NCBI GenBank assembly: GCA_029262115.1
Contig: JAJCZZ010000073.1
Coordinates: forward strand, 1 to 64,000
Source: Gemmatimonadota bacterium
GTDB taxonomy: Bacteria; Gemmatimonadota; Gemmatimonadetes; Longimicrobiales; Gaopeijiaceae
DNA: 64,000 bases
Reading direction: 5' to 3'
The translations under genes and the position numbers were made by a program. Positions 16,511 to 25,384 of this stretch are shown in pieces (position 1 is the first letter of the stretch; each line of letters begins with the position of its first letter). Under the pieces are notes generated by a model. That model worked only from the letters and a program-made list of their open reading frames with translations, was not told the origin of the DNA and searched no databases.

Positions 16511-19235
16511 GTCCCGGATCAGCGTCCGGTTCGCGAGAGTCTTGCTGACCCTGGCCCTGAGAAGTTGGCCGCTCGACGGCCGTCGCGTGTTCGGACCCTC
16601 CATCGTGGACACCGCGCTGCGTCTCGTCCGCGAAACCCGGCCTGGCTTGCCTCGGTGGCGCGTGCTTCTCGGTGAGATCGGGGGCGTTGTTACCGGGGGA
16701 TTGGCGCGGCGGAGGCAGGCGCTCGCCGACGCGTGGAGCGGTGGATCCGCGGGGCTCTTGGCCGACGTGCGGTTCGCCGGACGGATGGTCGCTCGGAGCC
16801 CCGGGTTCTCATCGGTCGCGGTGGTCACGCTCGCGGTGGGCATCGGGGCCAACACCGCGGTGTTCTCCCTGGCGGACGCGGTGCTGCTTCGCCCGCCCCC
16901 CTACGAGGAACCCGACCGTCTGGCTCTGATCTGGAACCGGGTGCCCGGGAGTGACGAGCGCGTGCCAGTAGCCGGCCCGGACGCCGCCGCTATCGAAGAA
17001 CAAGTCCCGAGCCTATCGGGTGTCGCCTTCACCATCCGGGGCGTCGACGGAGGGATGGCCAGCCGGCGCGGCGGGCCGACTCGACATGTGCGACTCGCCG
17101 CGGTCACCCCCGACTTCTTCGATGTGCTGGGCGCGGAGGCCCGGCTCGGCCGGGCGTTCACCGGAAGTGACGCCTCCGGCGAGGTCCAGGGCGCCGATCG
17201 GACCAGTACGGTCGTGGTGCTCGCCCACCACGTCTGGGCGGGGGCCTTCGCGTCCGACCCGGACGTCGTGGGCGCGACCGTTCAGATCAACGACCGACCG
17301 GCCCAGATCATCGGTGTGATGCCGGAGGACTTCGTCCTGATGCTCCCGCCGGACGCGGGCATCGCCGCCGATATCGACGTGTGGCTCCCGCTCAGCGTCG
17401 CGCTCACCGACTTCCATCGAACCGACGCGCGGCTTCTGGACCAGGACTCGGACAACTCCGGAGCGGTGATCGCCCGGTTGGTGCCGGGAGCGGAACTCAC
17501 CGACGTCCAGCGCGACCTCGACCGGGTGACCGGCCGCCTTCGCAGGGAATACCCGACCTACGCCGAGGCCGGTTTCGGGTTGGAGGCCCGGGCCCTTCAG
17601 GTCGACGCAACGGCCCACGCTCGCCCACTTTTCCTCGGACTTCTGGGTGGGGTCGCAGTCGTACTTCTCGTCACTTGCCTGAACATCGGTACGCTCCTCA
17701 TCGCACGTGGCCTCGGCCGCAGGAGGGAGTTCGCCGTCCGCTCGTCACTGGGGGCCGGGCGGGGTCGGATCATGCGTCAGCTCGCGGTCGAAGGCGCTGT
17801 ACTGGTCGGCCTGGGATTGGCCGGGGCCGTACTGCTCACCTCCGCCGCCTTACCGCTGCTCTCGGCCCTCGTCCCCGACACGCTCCTCCCACCGGGCGGA
17901 GTCGATACCAGCGGTCGAGCCCTCCTCGTCATCGCCGCCGTATCCGCGGTCGCGACCGTCGGCCTCGGCTTCCTTCCATTCACTCCCTGGCCTGAGGACC
18001 GGGTGGGCGGGCGAAGCCCGGGCGCCGCTGCGCTTCGTGGAGGTCCGGCCCGCGGACGCGGCCGGCAAGGCCTGGTGGTGACGGAGGTCGCGCTGTCGGT
18101 CCTGCTTCTGGCGGGAGCGGCCCTCATGTTCCGGACCGTTCAGGCCCTGGACCGGGTCCGGCCGGGCTTCGATGTCGAGAACGCCTTGTCCTTTCGACTG
18201 TCTTTGCGGGTTCCGGACCGCTACCGCTCCCCCGGCCAACGGGCTCGCCTCATTCGGGACGTCGAAAACGGCATTGCAGCCCTGCCCGACGTGCGGGCCG
18301 TCGGTCTGGTCGGAGCTCTACCGCTGTCCGGCACCCGCTGGACGCAGCCCTACGGCCTCGCGGGCCAGGCGCCCGACGAGTGGCACGCCAACAGGGCCGA
18401 CTTCCGGGTCGTCACGGCCGGCTATTTCGAGGCGATGGGCATCCGAGTCCTGGCGGGGCGTAGCTTTCGCCGAGAGGAGGATCTGGCCGAAGGGGAACGG
18501 GTCGTCGTAGTCGACGAAAAGCTTGCGCGCCGGATCGCTCCGGAGGGGTCTGCAGTGGGGGCTACGATCGGCGTGCCGGTGGACGGTGCCCCGATCCGAG
18601 CGCGTGTGGTAGGCGTCGTCGAGCACGTCCGCCAGAGCCGTCTCGACGCGGACGGGCGTGAGACCATCTACGTGCCCTACCGGCAGGAGGCGTCCCGCGA
18701 CGTGGCCATCGTGGTCCGTACGTCCCGCGACCCGAACGCCCAGGCGGACGGGATCCGTGCCGTTGTCGCCGGTCTCGACCCTTCCATTCCGGTCCACGAC
18801 ATGCGGACGCTCGAAGCGTACGTCGACGGAGCGGTCGCGCCGAGGCGATTCGCGCTCCGGCTCCTCTCGATGTTCGCCGGCCTGGCGGTCCTGTGCGCCG
18901 CCATCGGCATGTACGGCGTGCTGGCCTTCGAGGTTCGACGCCGAACAGCGGAGATCGGCGTTCGAATGGCGGTCGGCGCGGACCGGGTGCAGGTGGTTCG
19001 AGATGTGGCGGCGTCCGGTGCGCGCCTCGGCGCCGCGGGACTGGCCATCGGAGTCGGTCTGTCGGCCGCCGCGATCGGGGGGCTCCGAGGGATGATCTAC
19101 GGGATCTCTCCGACCGACCCGGTCGCGTGGTTCGGGGTCGTCGGGGTGGTGGCGTCGGTGGCCGCGGCGGCCACATGGGTGCCGGCACTCCGGGCCAGCC
19201 GGCTCAGCCCGACGGCGGCACTCCGGGCGGAGTAG
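16503..19235 (+). CDS. ADOP-type double MacB/FtsX permease coupled to PadR
   Basis: 910 residues from ATG 16503, overlapping the PadR stop by 8 bases; GTG 16491 is an alternative. The N-terminal 75-residue cytoplasmic extension typical of PadR-linked ADOPs precedes two MacB-core/FtsX units: TM1 (VAVVTLAVGIGANTAVFSLADAVLL), periplasmic domain about 110-340, FtsX block about 370-490 (LLVTCLNIGTLLIARGLGRRREFAVRSSLGAGR), second unit from about 515, ending RTAEIGVRMAVGADRVQVVRD and PALRASRLSPTAALRAE. Probable inner-membrane exporter or sensor controlled by PadR. No ATPase gene is adjacent, as is usual for this class. Confidence 0.93.
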   Translation: MDESRISVRFARVLLTLALRSWPLDGRRVFGPSIVDTALRLVRETRPGLPRWRVLLGEIGGVVTGGLARRRQALADAWSGGSAGLLADVRFAGRMVARSPGFSSVAVVTLAVGIGANTAVFSLADAVLLRPPPYEEPDRLALIWNRVPGSDERVPVAGPDAAAIEEQVPSLSGVAFTIRGVDGGMASRRGGPTRHVRLAAVTPDFFDVLGAEARLGRAFTGSDASGEVQGADRTSTVVVLAHHVWAGAFASDPDVVGATVQINDRPAQIIGVMPEDFVLMLPPDAGIAADIDVWLPLSVALTDFHRTDARLLDQDSDNSGAVIARLVPGAELTDVQRDLDRVTGRLRREYPTYAEAGFGLEARALQVDATAHARPLFLGLLGGVAVVLLVTCLNIGTLLIARGLGRRREFAVRSSLGAGRGRIMRQLAVEGAVLVGLGLAGAVLLTSAALPLLSALVPDTLLPPGGVDTSGRALLVIAAVSAVATVGLGFLPFTPWPEDRVGGRSPGAAALRGGPARGRGRQGLVVTEVALSVLLLAGAALMFRTVQALDRVRPGFDVENALSFRLSLRVPDRYRSPGQRARLIRDVENGIAALPDVRAVGLVGALPLSGTRWTQPYGLAGQAPDEWHANRADFRVVTAGYFEAMGIRVLAGRSFRREEDLAEGERVVVVDEKLARRIAPEGSAVGATIGVPVDGAPIRARVVGVVEHVRQSRLDADGRETIYVPYRQEASRDVAIVVRTSRDPNAQADGIRAVVAGLDPSIPVHDMRTLEAYVDGAVAPRRFALRLLSMFAGLAVLCAAIGMYGVLAFEVRRRTAEIGVRMAVGADRVQVVRDVAASGARLGAAGLAIGVGLSAAAIGGLRGMIYGISPTDPVAWFGVVGVVASVAAAATWVPALRASRLSPTAALRAE

Positions 19236-19248
19236 TCGGGCGCCGCCG

Positions 19249-20070
19249 TCAACTCCGTGAAGCCGGATCGGCCAATTCCGCGAGAATCTCCGCACTTTCC
19301 GCGTCCGCCGGGAAGAACGACTCGATCCTGAGTTCCTGCAGCGTTACGTCGATCGGGGTGCCCAGCGTGGTGAACAGAGACACCAGGCGCGCCGGGCCGG
19401 CCGGCGTGTCCAACTCGATGGGGAGCATCAGCTCCGGGGGGACCTCCTCCGACGCCGGCCGTGAGGCCGGCACTGGACCGTACGACCGGAGTTCGGCGAC
19501 GACGTCCCGGAGACGTGCGGCCGACGGTGTCTCAGCCAACTCGGCCTCGAGCCGGTTCATGAGCGTGGGTGCCACGACCGACCAGTTCATGATGACCGGC
19601 CGCAGCCCGTCCGGGTGAAACGCCAGCCGATAGATGTTTTCCGCCACATGTGGAGGTGCTGTACGACCCCGGAGCACGGCCGCCAGGGTCACTACGTGCG
19701 CCTCGTTGTACATATGGACGTCCCCGGCCCGGTCGATCACGACGGCACTGTTCGGCATATGCCGGTCGATGAGGAACCGGAGAACGGCACGCACATGCGC
19801 CATCTCGGGAGCGTCGAAGTGTCGCTCCGTGTACCGGCGGGCGTGCCCCGCCGCTTCGAGGAGAGCGTTCTCCTCCCGCAACGGAAGGCGGAGCGCGCCG
19901 GCCAGGCGCTGCGCGACCTCCCGCGACGGACGTGACCGTCCGGTTTCGACGAAACTCATATGTCGCGGGGAGATGCCGATCGTGTGCGCCAACCGCATCT
20001 GGCTGAAGCCGCGCACGCTCCGCCAATGGCGAAGAACGGTACCCACCTCGGTGCCCTGATCGCTCGTCAT
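19249..20070 (-). CDS. XRE-family regulator with MmyB-like ligand-binding domain
   Basis: 273 residues. The N-terminal helix-turn-helix (about 10-65) reads LRHWRSVRGFSQMRLAHTIGISPRHMSFVETGRSRPS, the signature of MmyB-type regulators. The rest (about 105-265), with YNEAHVVTLAAV, RLAFHPDGLRPVIMNWSVVAPTLMNRL and LPIELDTPAGPARLVSLFTTLGTPIDVTL, matches the MmyB-like PAS-fold ligand-binding domain thought to bind fatty-acid-like molecules. Divergent from the DUF2834 membrane protein, 114 bases between starts, so it probably controls that gene. Convergent with the ADOP permease (13-base gap). Confidence 0.92.
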   Translation of the reverse strand: MTSDQGTEVGTVLRHWRSVRGFSQMRLAHTIGISPRHMSFVETGRSRPSREVAQRLAGALRLPLREENALLEAAGHARRYTERHFDAPEMAHVRAVLRFLIDRHMPNSAVVIDRAGDVHMYNEAHVVTLAAVLRGRTAPPHVAENIYRLAFHPDGLRPVIMNWSVVAPTLMNRLEAELAETPSAARLRDVVAELRSYGPVPASRPASEEVPPELMLPIELDTPAGPARLVSLFTTLGTPIDVTLQELRIESFFPADAESAEILAELADPASRS

Positions 20071-20184
20071 GGTGCAACGCTACGCGGATTCGGCCACCCA
20101 GTCGATGACCTCGGAGGTAATTGATTCCCCTCCACGCCCAGCGGAGCATTGAACCCCGATCTCCATCCTTTCACCCAAGGCACC

Positions 20185-20523
20185 ATGCGCACCCTCTATC
20201 TCACGCTCGCCGCCGCCGGCACGGTCCTTCCCTGGATCTTCTTCGCCGGCTTCCTGAGTTCTGGAGACAACTCCATGACGGCGTTCGTCCAGCAACTGTT
20301 CGCGACCGCTCCGGCCTCCGGCTTCACGACCGATCTTCTGGTCAGTTCGACCACATTCTGGGCGTGGTCCGCGGTCGAGTCCCATCGCAACGCGATGACG
20401 CGCTGGTGGATCTATCCACTCCTGACCCTCGGCGTCGGCCTGTCGTGTGCCTTCCCGCTGTTCCTGTGGGCACGAGAGGGAGCCCTCGCCCGTCGGGTGG
20501 ATGGAGCTCCATCCCTTGGGTAG
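20185..20523 (+). CDS. DUF2834 small membrane protein
   Basis: 112 residues from ATG 20185 (AAGG 4 bases upstream). Three hydrophobic helices: about 2-22 (TLYLTLAAAGTVLPWIFFAGF), about 48-68 (DLLVSSTTFWAWSAVE) and about 75-98 (WWIYPLLTLGVGLSCAFPLFLW). The PW...F and FWAW motifs and closing FPLFLWAREGAL match DUF2834 membrane proteins. Function unknown. It lies 44 bases before the ABC-F gene on the same strand and across from the MmyB-type regulator, its probable controller. Confidence 0.82.
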   Translation: MRTLYLTLAAAGTVLPWIFFAGFLSSGDNSMTAFVQQLFATAPASGFTTDLLVSSTTFWAWSAVESHRNAMTRWWIYPLLTLGVGLSCAFPLFLWAREGALARRVDGAPSLG

Positions 20524-20567
20524 TTTCCCGGGTCCGCGCCACGATCCCCCCTGCCCGACCCCGCCCT

Positions 20568-22511
20568 TTGAGCCTCATCGCCGCCTCTGGCGTGTCCGTC
20601 GAATTCGGCGCGACCAGGATCTTCGAAGACGTCGGCTTCACGGTCAGCAAGGGAGATCGGTGGGGTATCGTCGGACGGAACGGTACCGGTAAGACCACGC
20701 TGTTCAACCTGATCGCGGGGCGGCACGAGCCCTCCTCCGGCACGCTGACGCGGGCCAGTGGGCTCCGGCTCACCCTTCTGGACCAACATCGGGAGTTCAA
20801 GAAGGGCACGACCGTGTGGACGGCCGCGGCCTCACCCTTCGCGCATCTGCTCGACCTCGAATTATCGCTCGGCAAGCAGGCTGCGGCGATGTCCGACGAC
20901 ACGACCTCAGAGGCGGACCTCGAGCGGTACGGGCACGACCTCGAGCGGTTCCAGCGGGAGGGCGGGTACGAGATGGAGGCACGGGTGGACGCCGTCCTGG
21001 AAGGGCTCGGCTTCGACCCGAAGGCCGCGAGGTCGCAGCCGGTGCACCAACTCAGCGGAGGCGAAACCGGACGGGTCGGTCTCGCCCGCCAGTTGGTCGC
21101 GCCCGCCGACGTGCTCCTGCTCGATGAGCCGACCAACCATCTCGACCTGGAGACCACGGCCTGGCTCGAGGACTACCTGTCCGGGCTCGACGCGACAGTG
21201 TTGGTCATCAGCCACGACCGGGTGTTCCTCGACGACATGTGCGATCACGTTCTGCACTTCGAGTCGGACACGGCCTTCGCGTACGAAGGAGGCTACACGG
21301 ACTTCGTCGAACAACGCGCGGAGCGACTTCTGCAGCACGAGCGGGCCTTCAACCAACAGAAGAAGAAGATCGCCAAGGAAGAGGACTTCATCCGTCGCAA
21401 CATCGCCGGGCAGAAGACGGCCCAGGCCAAGGGACGGCGAAAGCAGTTGGCCCGCCTCCCCCGCCTGACGCCTCCCCCGGGAGCGGAGGGAGTCATGTCG
21501 GTCCGGCTGGAGCCGTACCGGCGGGGCGGGAACCAGGTACTCGTGGCCGAGGGAGTCCGCCTGGCCGTGGGCGAACGCGTACTGATCGACGGCTTTTCGT
21601 CCGTCCTCCGTCGGGGCGACGTAGTGGGACTCGTCGGCGCCAACGGCGCGGGCAAGTCGACGCTGATGGATGCCGTCATGGGCGCCCGACCCGTCGACGA
21701 CGGCACGCTTCGCGTCGGCCAGTCGATCGACGTCGCCTACTACCGGCAGGACATGGCCCAGGTCCCGCTCGGCAAGACCCTCTTCGACGTCATCAACGAT
21801 CTCCGTCCGACCTGGGACCGCGGCCAGGTGCAGGGCCACCTCGGGCGCTTCGGCTTCTCCGGTGACAGCGCGCTCCGAAAGGCCGACACCCTGTCCGGAG
21901 GCGAGCGCGCCCGCATGGCGCTGGCCATGCTCATGCTGTCGCGCGCCAACTTCATCTTGCTCGACGAGCCGACGAACCACCTCGATGTCGAGAGCGTGGA
22001 GGCTTTGGAGGACGCCCTCGACGGCTTCGGCGGCAGCGTGCTGCTGGTAAGCCATGATCGAGCGCTTCTCCGCAACCTCGTCACACGGGTGTGGTCCGTG
22101 CAGGACGGCACGGTCGTCGACTTCCCCGGATCGTTCGTGGAATGGGAAGGGGCACAGGCCGAGGGGCGGAGAACAGCAACGGCACGAGCAGCCGAAACAC
22201 AGGAGGAGGAGCGGGCGCACGCGCGGCGTGCCAGCCGCGCCGGACGGACGGATGACAAGACCGACCGGGCCCGCCTTCGCGCTCTGAGGGAGGCGGCGGC
22301 CGCAGCCGAGTCGCGTGCGCACCACCTGGAGTCCAAGATCGAGTCGCTCACCGCCGACCTGGCCGAACCATCGCTTTACGAAGACGCGTCCCGGGTCGAC
22401 GAGGCGGTGGACCTGAAGAAGAAGTTGGCGGAAGCGCGGATGGCTCTCGACGAGGCGATGGTTGCCTGGATGGAGGCAGACGACGCGGTCGCCCGTACAT
22501 TGGAGGCATGA
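20568..22511 (+). CDS. ABC-F family ATPase (Uup/EttA-like)
   Basis: 647 residues. TTG 20568 is the most likely start: MSLIAASGVSVEFG is the usual ABC-F beginning, and the long open frame upstream is only read-through over the DUF2834 gene. Two ATP-binding cassettes, Walker A at Lys42 (GRNGTGKTT) and Lys363 (GANGAGKST), signatures LSGGE near 162 and 442, Walker B LLLDEPTNHLD in both, no transmembrane segment, a P-site-tip type linker (FNQQKKKIAKEEDFIRRNIAGQ) and a C-terminal coiled coil. ABC-F proteins act on ribosomes. The stop overlaps the ATG of the HipA-like kinase (ATGA), so translation is coupled. Confidence 0.93.
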   Translation: MSLIAASGVSVEFGATRIFEDVGFTVSKGDRWGIVGRNGTGKTTLFNLIAGRHEPSSGTLTRASGLRLTLLDQHREFKKGTTVWTAAASPFAHLLDLELSLGKQAAAMSDDTTSEADLERYGHDLERFQREGGYEMEARVDAVLEGLGFDPKAARSQPVHQLSGGETGRVGLARQLVAPADVLLLDEPTNHLDLETTAWLEDYLSGLDATVLVISHDRVFLDDMCDHVLHFESDTAFAYEGGYTDFVEQRAERLLQHERAFNQQKKKIAKEEDFIRRNIAGQKTAQAKGRRKQLARLPRLTPPPGAEGVMSVRLEPYRRGGNQVLVAEGVRLAVGERVLIDGFSSVLRRGDVVGLVGANGAGKSTLMDAVMGARPVDDGTLRVGQSIDVAYYRQDMAQVPLGKTLFDVINDLRPTWDRGQVQGHLGRFGFSGDSALRKADTLSGGERARMALAMLMLSRANFILLDEPTNHLDVESVEALEDALDGFGGSVLLVSHDRALLRNLVTRVWSVQDGTVVDFPGSFVEWEGAQAEGRRTATARAAETQEEERAHARRASRAGRTDDKTDRARLRALREAAAAAESRAHHLESKIESLTADLAEPSLYEDASRVDEAVDLKKKLAEARMALDEAMVAWMEADDAVARTLEA

Positions 22512-23368
22512 CCCTCCAGCCGCTCACCCGTCGCGATGCCGCGATCTACCTCACCCCTCTGCGCGAGGGGGGATCGCTCCCGGCCGTGGTCGAGGACACG
22601 GACGGCGACCTCTGGGTCGTGAAGTTCCGGGGTGCGGGCCAGGGGCCGAAGGCGCTCGTTGCGGAAATCATCGTCGCCGGCCTGGCGGAGCACCTCGGCC
22701 TTCCCGTGCCGACACTCGCGCTGGTCTCGTTGGATGAGACGTTTGGCCAAGGTGATCGCGATCCGGAGATCCTCGACATCCTGCGCGGGAGCCACGGCGT
22801 CAACGTGGGAATGGCATATATGGACGGGGCGTTCAACCTGGACCCGGTCGCGGTTCCTGAGGCCATCACCGCGGACTTCGCCGCGCGTCTCGTCTGGCTC
22901 GACGCATTTGTCATGAACCCTGACCGCTCCGCGCGAAACCCGAATATGATGTTCTGGTCGGAGCGGCCGTGGCTGATCGATCACGGGGCGGCGCTCTTCG
23001 ACCATCACGACTGGTCCCGGGTCACGCCCGAGCGCACGGGGCGTGCGTTCCCCATGGTCGAGCAGCATTTTCTGCTCGGTCACGCCGGCGGCATCACGGA
23101 CGTCGACGCGGAGGTCGTGCCCACCCTCACCGAGGACGTTCTGAGCGGCGCGGTCGCGAGGGTGCCCGACGAGCTCCTGTTCGACCCGACGCGACCCGAC
23201 CCCCTCGTGGGTTCCGATGGGGCCGCCGGCGCGGCGGAGCTGCGGGCTCGGTACGTCGACTATCTCGTCCGCCGCCTGGAGGGTCAACGGGCCTGGGCAA
23301 CGGAGGCGGACGCGGCGCGACGCCGTCGTGCCGACGCCCCGCCCCTTCCGCTGAAGGCCCGGCGATGA
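22508..23368 (+). CDS. HipA-like kinase (HipA_2 type)
   Basis: 286 residues. Kinase-fold marks: Lys39 in DLWVVKF (ATP lysine), Glu53, catalytic loop N137-P-D139-R-S-A-R-N-P-N146, and metal-binding Asp158 in LIDHGAAL. It lacks the extra N-terminal subdomain of classical HipA and fits the short HipA-like (HipA_2) family, commonly encoded beside DUF3037 as here. Overlaps ABC-F upstream and DUF3037 downstream by 4 bases each (ATGA twice), so the three proteins are made together. Substrate unknown; classical HipA phosphorylates glutamyl-tRNA synthetase, but that must not be assumed here. Confidence 0.85.
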   Translation: MTLQPLTRRDAAIYLTPLREGGSLPAVVEDTDGDLWVVKFRGAGQGPKALVAEIIVAGLAEHLGLPVPTLALVSLDETFGQGDRDPEILDILRGSHGVNVGMAYMDGAFNLDPVAVPEAITADFAARLVWLDAFVMNPDRSARNPNMMFWSERPWLIDHGAALFDHHDWSRVTPERTGRAFPMVEQHFLLGHAGGITDVDAEVVPTLTEDVLSGAVARVPDELLFDPTRPDPLVGSDGAAGAAELRARYVDYLVRRLEGQRAWATEADAARRRRADAPPLPLKARR

Positions 23369-23760
23369 CGGAGACGGTCCGGATCGCCTATGACTTCGCG
23401 ATCCTACGAGTCGTGCCGCACCCACACCTCGAGCGGTGGATCCCGGTCGGTGTGGTCGTCCACGCCCGCACGACGGAGTACCTCGCCGCCCGAGTGGTCT
23501 CCGACCCCGAGCACCTGCGACAGATCGCCCCCGGCGTGGACGTCGACGTGCTGTCACGATACCTGCTCAACTTGTCTGCCATCGCCGCCGGCGACGAGCG
23601 GGCGGGACCCATGGCGCTCTATCCGCCCTCCGAGCGCTTCCACTGGCTGACCTGCCCCCGCTCGGACGTCCTTCAGGCGTCGGCGGTCCGGCGCGGCTTG
23701 TCGGCCGATCCGGCCGCGGCCCTCGATCACCTCTGGCGGGAGCACGTGAGCGAAGCGTAG
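23365..23760 (+). CDS. DUF3037 protein, partner of the HipA-like kinase
   Basis: 131 residues from ATG 23365 (ATGA overlap with the kinase stop). The opening YDFAILRVVPHPHLERWIPVGVVVHA and the later RFHWLTCPRSDVLQASAVRRGL are typical of DUF3037. The family has no assigned activity but is regularly next to HipA_2 kinases, so it may be their regulator, antitoxin or substrate. Last gene of the ABC-F/kinase/DUF3037 chain; convergent with the alpha/beta hydrolase with 6 bases between stops. Confidence 0.85.
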   Translation: MTETVRIAYDFAILRVVPHPHLERWIPVGVVVHARTTEYLAARVVSDPEHLRQIAPGVDVDVLSRYLLNLSAIAAGDERAGPMALYPPSERFHWLTCPRSDVLQASAVRRGLSADPAAALDHLWREHVSEA

Positions 23761-23766
23761 CTGCCC

Positions 23767-24519
23767 TCACTCCGCCAGAAACGCCGCCACCGTCTCGACC
23801 CACGCGGCCGGGCGTTCCAGATGCACGGTATGCCCCGCACCGCGCTCCATGTGCAGTCGCGACTGGGGCATACGACCCGCCATCTCCCTGGCAATTCCGA
23901 CGAACTTCCGATCCAGCTCACCGGCAATCAGGAGCGTCGGCGTCGTTATCTCGGGAAGTGCTCTCCAATAGCTGGGCAACGCTCCCGTTCCAAGGCCCCG
24001 GAGTGCCATCGCCAGCCCCGGACTGCGGTTCGCGAGCCGGATGGCGCGGAGCTCCTCCCGAAAGGCACCCGGCAGTTCAGCGCGCGATTCGAAGAGCGGG
24101 AGGCTGTCCCAGTACTCGGCGAACCACTCCACGCCTCGAGTCTCGATGGCGACGGCCAGGGCCTCATCGGCGGTGCGGCGGGCCGCTCGCTCCTTTTCGG
24201 TAGGCAACCCCGGCGACGCGGACTCCAGCACCAGGCGAGCGATCCGCTCAGGCCGTTCGGCCGCGTACGACAGCGCAAGACGACCTCCCATCGAATAGCC
24301 GATCAGCCTAGCCGGCTCCCGGCCGATCAGACGATCGATCGCGTCGTGGACGGCGCCGAGCGTGTACGCAGCCGGGTCGAGTTCGGTCGCCCGGGATCCA
24401 TGGCCCGGCACGTCGAACAGGACAGGGCGTCCCGCGACCGAGGTCAGGCCGTCCAGAACGGTCCGACCCCACGCTCGGGAGGACGCGGAGAAGCCGTGGA
24501 GGAGAATTGGAGGCGTCAT
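23767..24519 (-). CDS. Alpha/beta hydrolase, MenH-like
   Basis: 250 residues from ATG 24519 (MTPPILLHGFSASSRAW). Canonical fold: oxyanion HGF, nucleophile Ser76 in IGYSMGGRLAL, acid Asp in AGELDRKF and His in GAGHTVHLERP. The FDVPGHG and GYSMGGRLAL combination resembles MenH (2-succinyl-6-hydroxy-2,4-cyclohexadiene-1-carboxylate synthase of menaquinone biosynthesis). No other men gene is nearby, so a generic carboxylesterase remains possible. Divergent from the histidine kinase remnant. Confidence 0.83.
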   Translation of the reverse strand: MTPPILLHGFSASSRAWGRTVLDGLTSVAGRPVLFDVPGHGSRATELDPAAYTLGAVHDAIDRLIGREPARLIGYSMGGRLALSYAAERPERIARLVLESASPGLPTEKERAARRTADEALAVAIETRGVEWFAEYWDSLPLFESRAELPGAFREELRAIRLANRSPGLAMALRGLGTGALPSYWRALPEITTPTLLIAGELDRKFVGIAREMAGRMPQSRLHMERGAGHTVHLERPAAWVETVAAFLAE

Positions 24520-24596
24520 GGTCCTGGAGCCTGGCGCGTGGGTCGCGGGCCTGTCAACGTGGAGCCCATGATGCATCCTCTGCCGAATCGTGCACA

Positions 24597-25384
24597 GTGA
24601 ACCTGGCTTTCATCGGGCACGTCCTACCCCTGGCGGTCACGGCGGCCCTGTCCGTCATCCTGGTGCTCTCGGCTCTCCGCCCCTCAACGGAGTGCTGGGA
24701 ATGCTCCAGGTCCTCGATCTCTCCGACATGGATCCCGTCAACCGGCACTACGTGGAGTTGGCGCGGAAGTCGGGGGATGAGCTACTGGGGTTCGTGAACC
24801 GGATTCTGGAATTCACGTCCATCCAGTCGGGCGACCTGCCGCTGGCGGACGAACGGATCGACGTGAACGAAGTGATCGGTGCCGCCGCGGAGGCGTACCG
24901 TGCGGCGGCTGAGGGCACGGGGCTCTCCCTGCACTTCACGCCAGCCGACGACTTGCCAGAGCACGTGCGTTCCGACGCCGGGCGGCTGACCCAGATCGTA
25001 GACGCACTCGTGAGCAACGCGGTCAAATTCACGGAGGACGGCCATGTCCACGTCCGTGTTTCCAGGCGGGGTGGTACGGACGATCAGGTGACCGTGCGGA
25101 TCGAAGTGTTCGATACCGGAATCGGCATCCCCACGGGCAGCCTCGACGAGGTGTTCCAGAGCTTCGTCCAAGCCGACAGCTCGACGACGCGAACGTACGA
25201 GGGCGCGGGCCTGGGACTGTCGTTCGCCGAAAAACTCGTCCAACGTATGGGAGGACAGCTGGAGGTGGAGAGCGAGGAGGGACGGGGAAGCCGGTTCTGG
25301 TTCTCCGTTCCGCTGTCGGTCGGTCACGGCCCGGCCGTCGACGAGACGAGTCAGACCCGGGTCCACCAGTCCTTGCCCTTGTAG
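24597..25384 (+). pseudogene. Histidine kinase relic with internal deletion
   Basis: GTG 24597 opens a frame with one transmembrane helix (LAFIGHVLPLAVTAALSVILVLSALR). At about 24680-24690 the kinase resumes in another frame at PLNGVLGMLQVL, the half of the H-box that follows HEIRT; the phospho-accepting His is missing. From there the dimerisation helix and ATPase domain look healthy: N-box LVSNAVKFTEDG, G1 DTGIGIP, F-box FQSFVQADSSTT, G2 EGAGLGLS. The end is also cut short, running 34 bases into the convergent membrane gene with no receiver domain. A hybrid-type sensor kinase was probably deleted through its sensor and His, so it cannot autophosphorylate. Confidence 0.75.

Noticed and set aside
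20097-20148. GGAGG...CCTCC inverted pair between the XRE regulator and DUF2834 gene
   Set aside because: Short GC arms around an AT stretch could be chance; no phased repeats to support an operator.
20121-20567. N-terminal extension of the ABC-F protein
   Set aside because: It overlaps the DUF2834 gene and has no ABC-F similarity; TTG 20568 gives the family's normal start.
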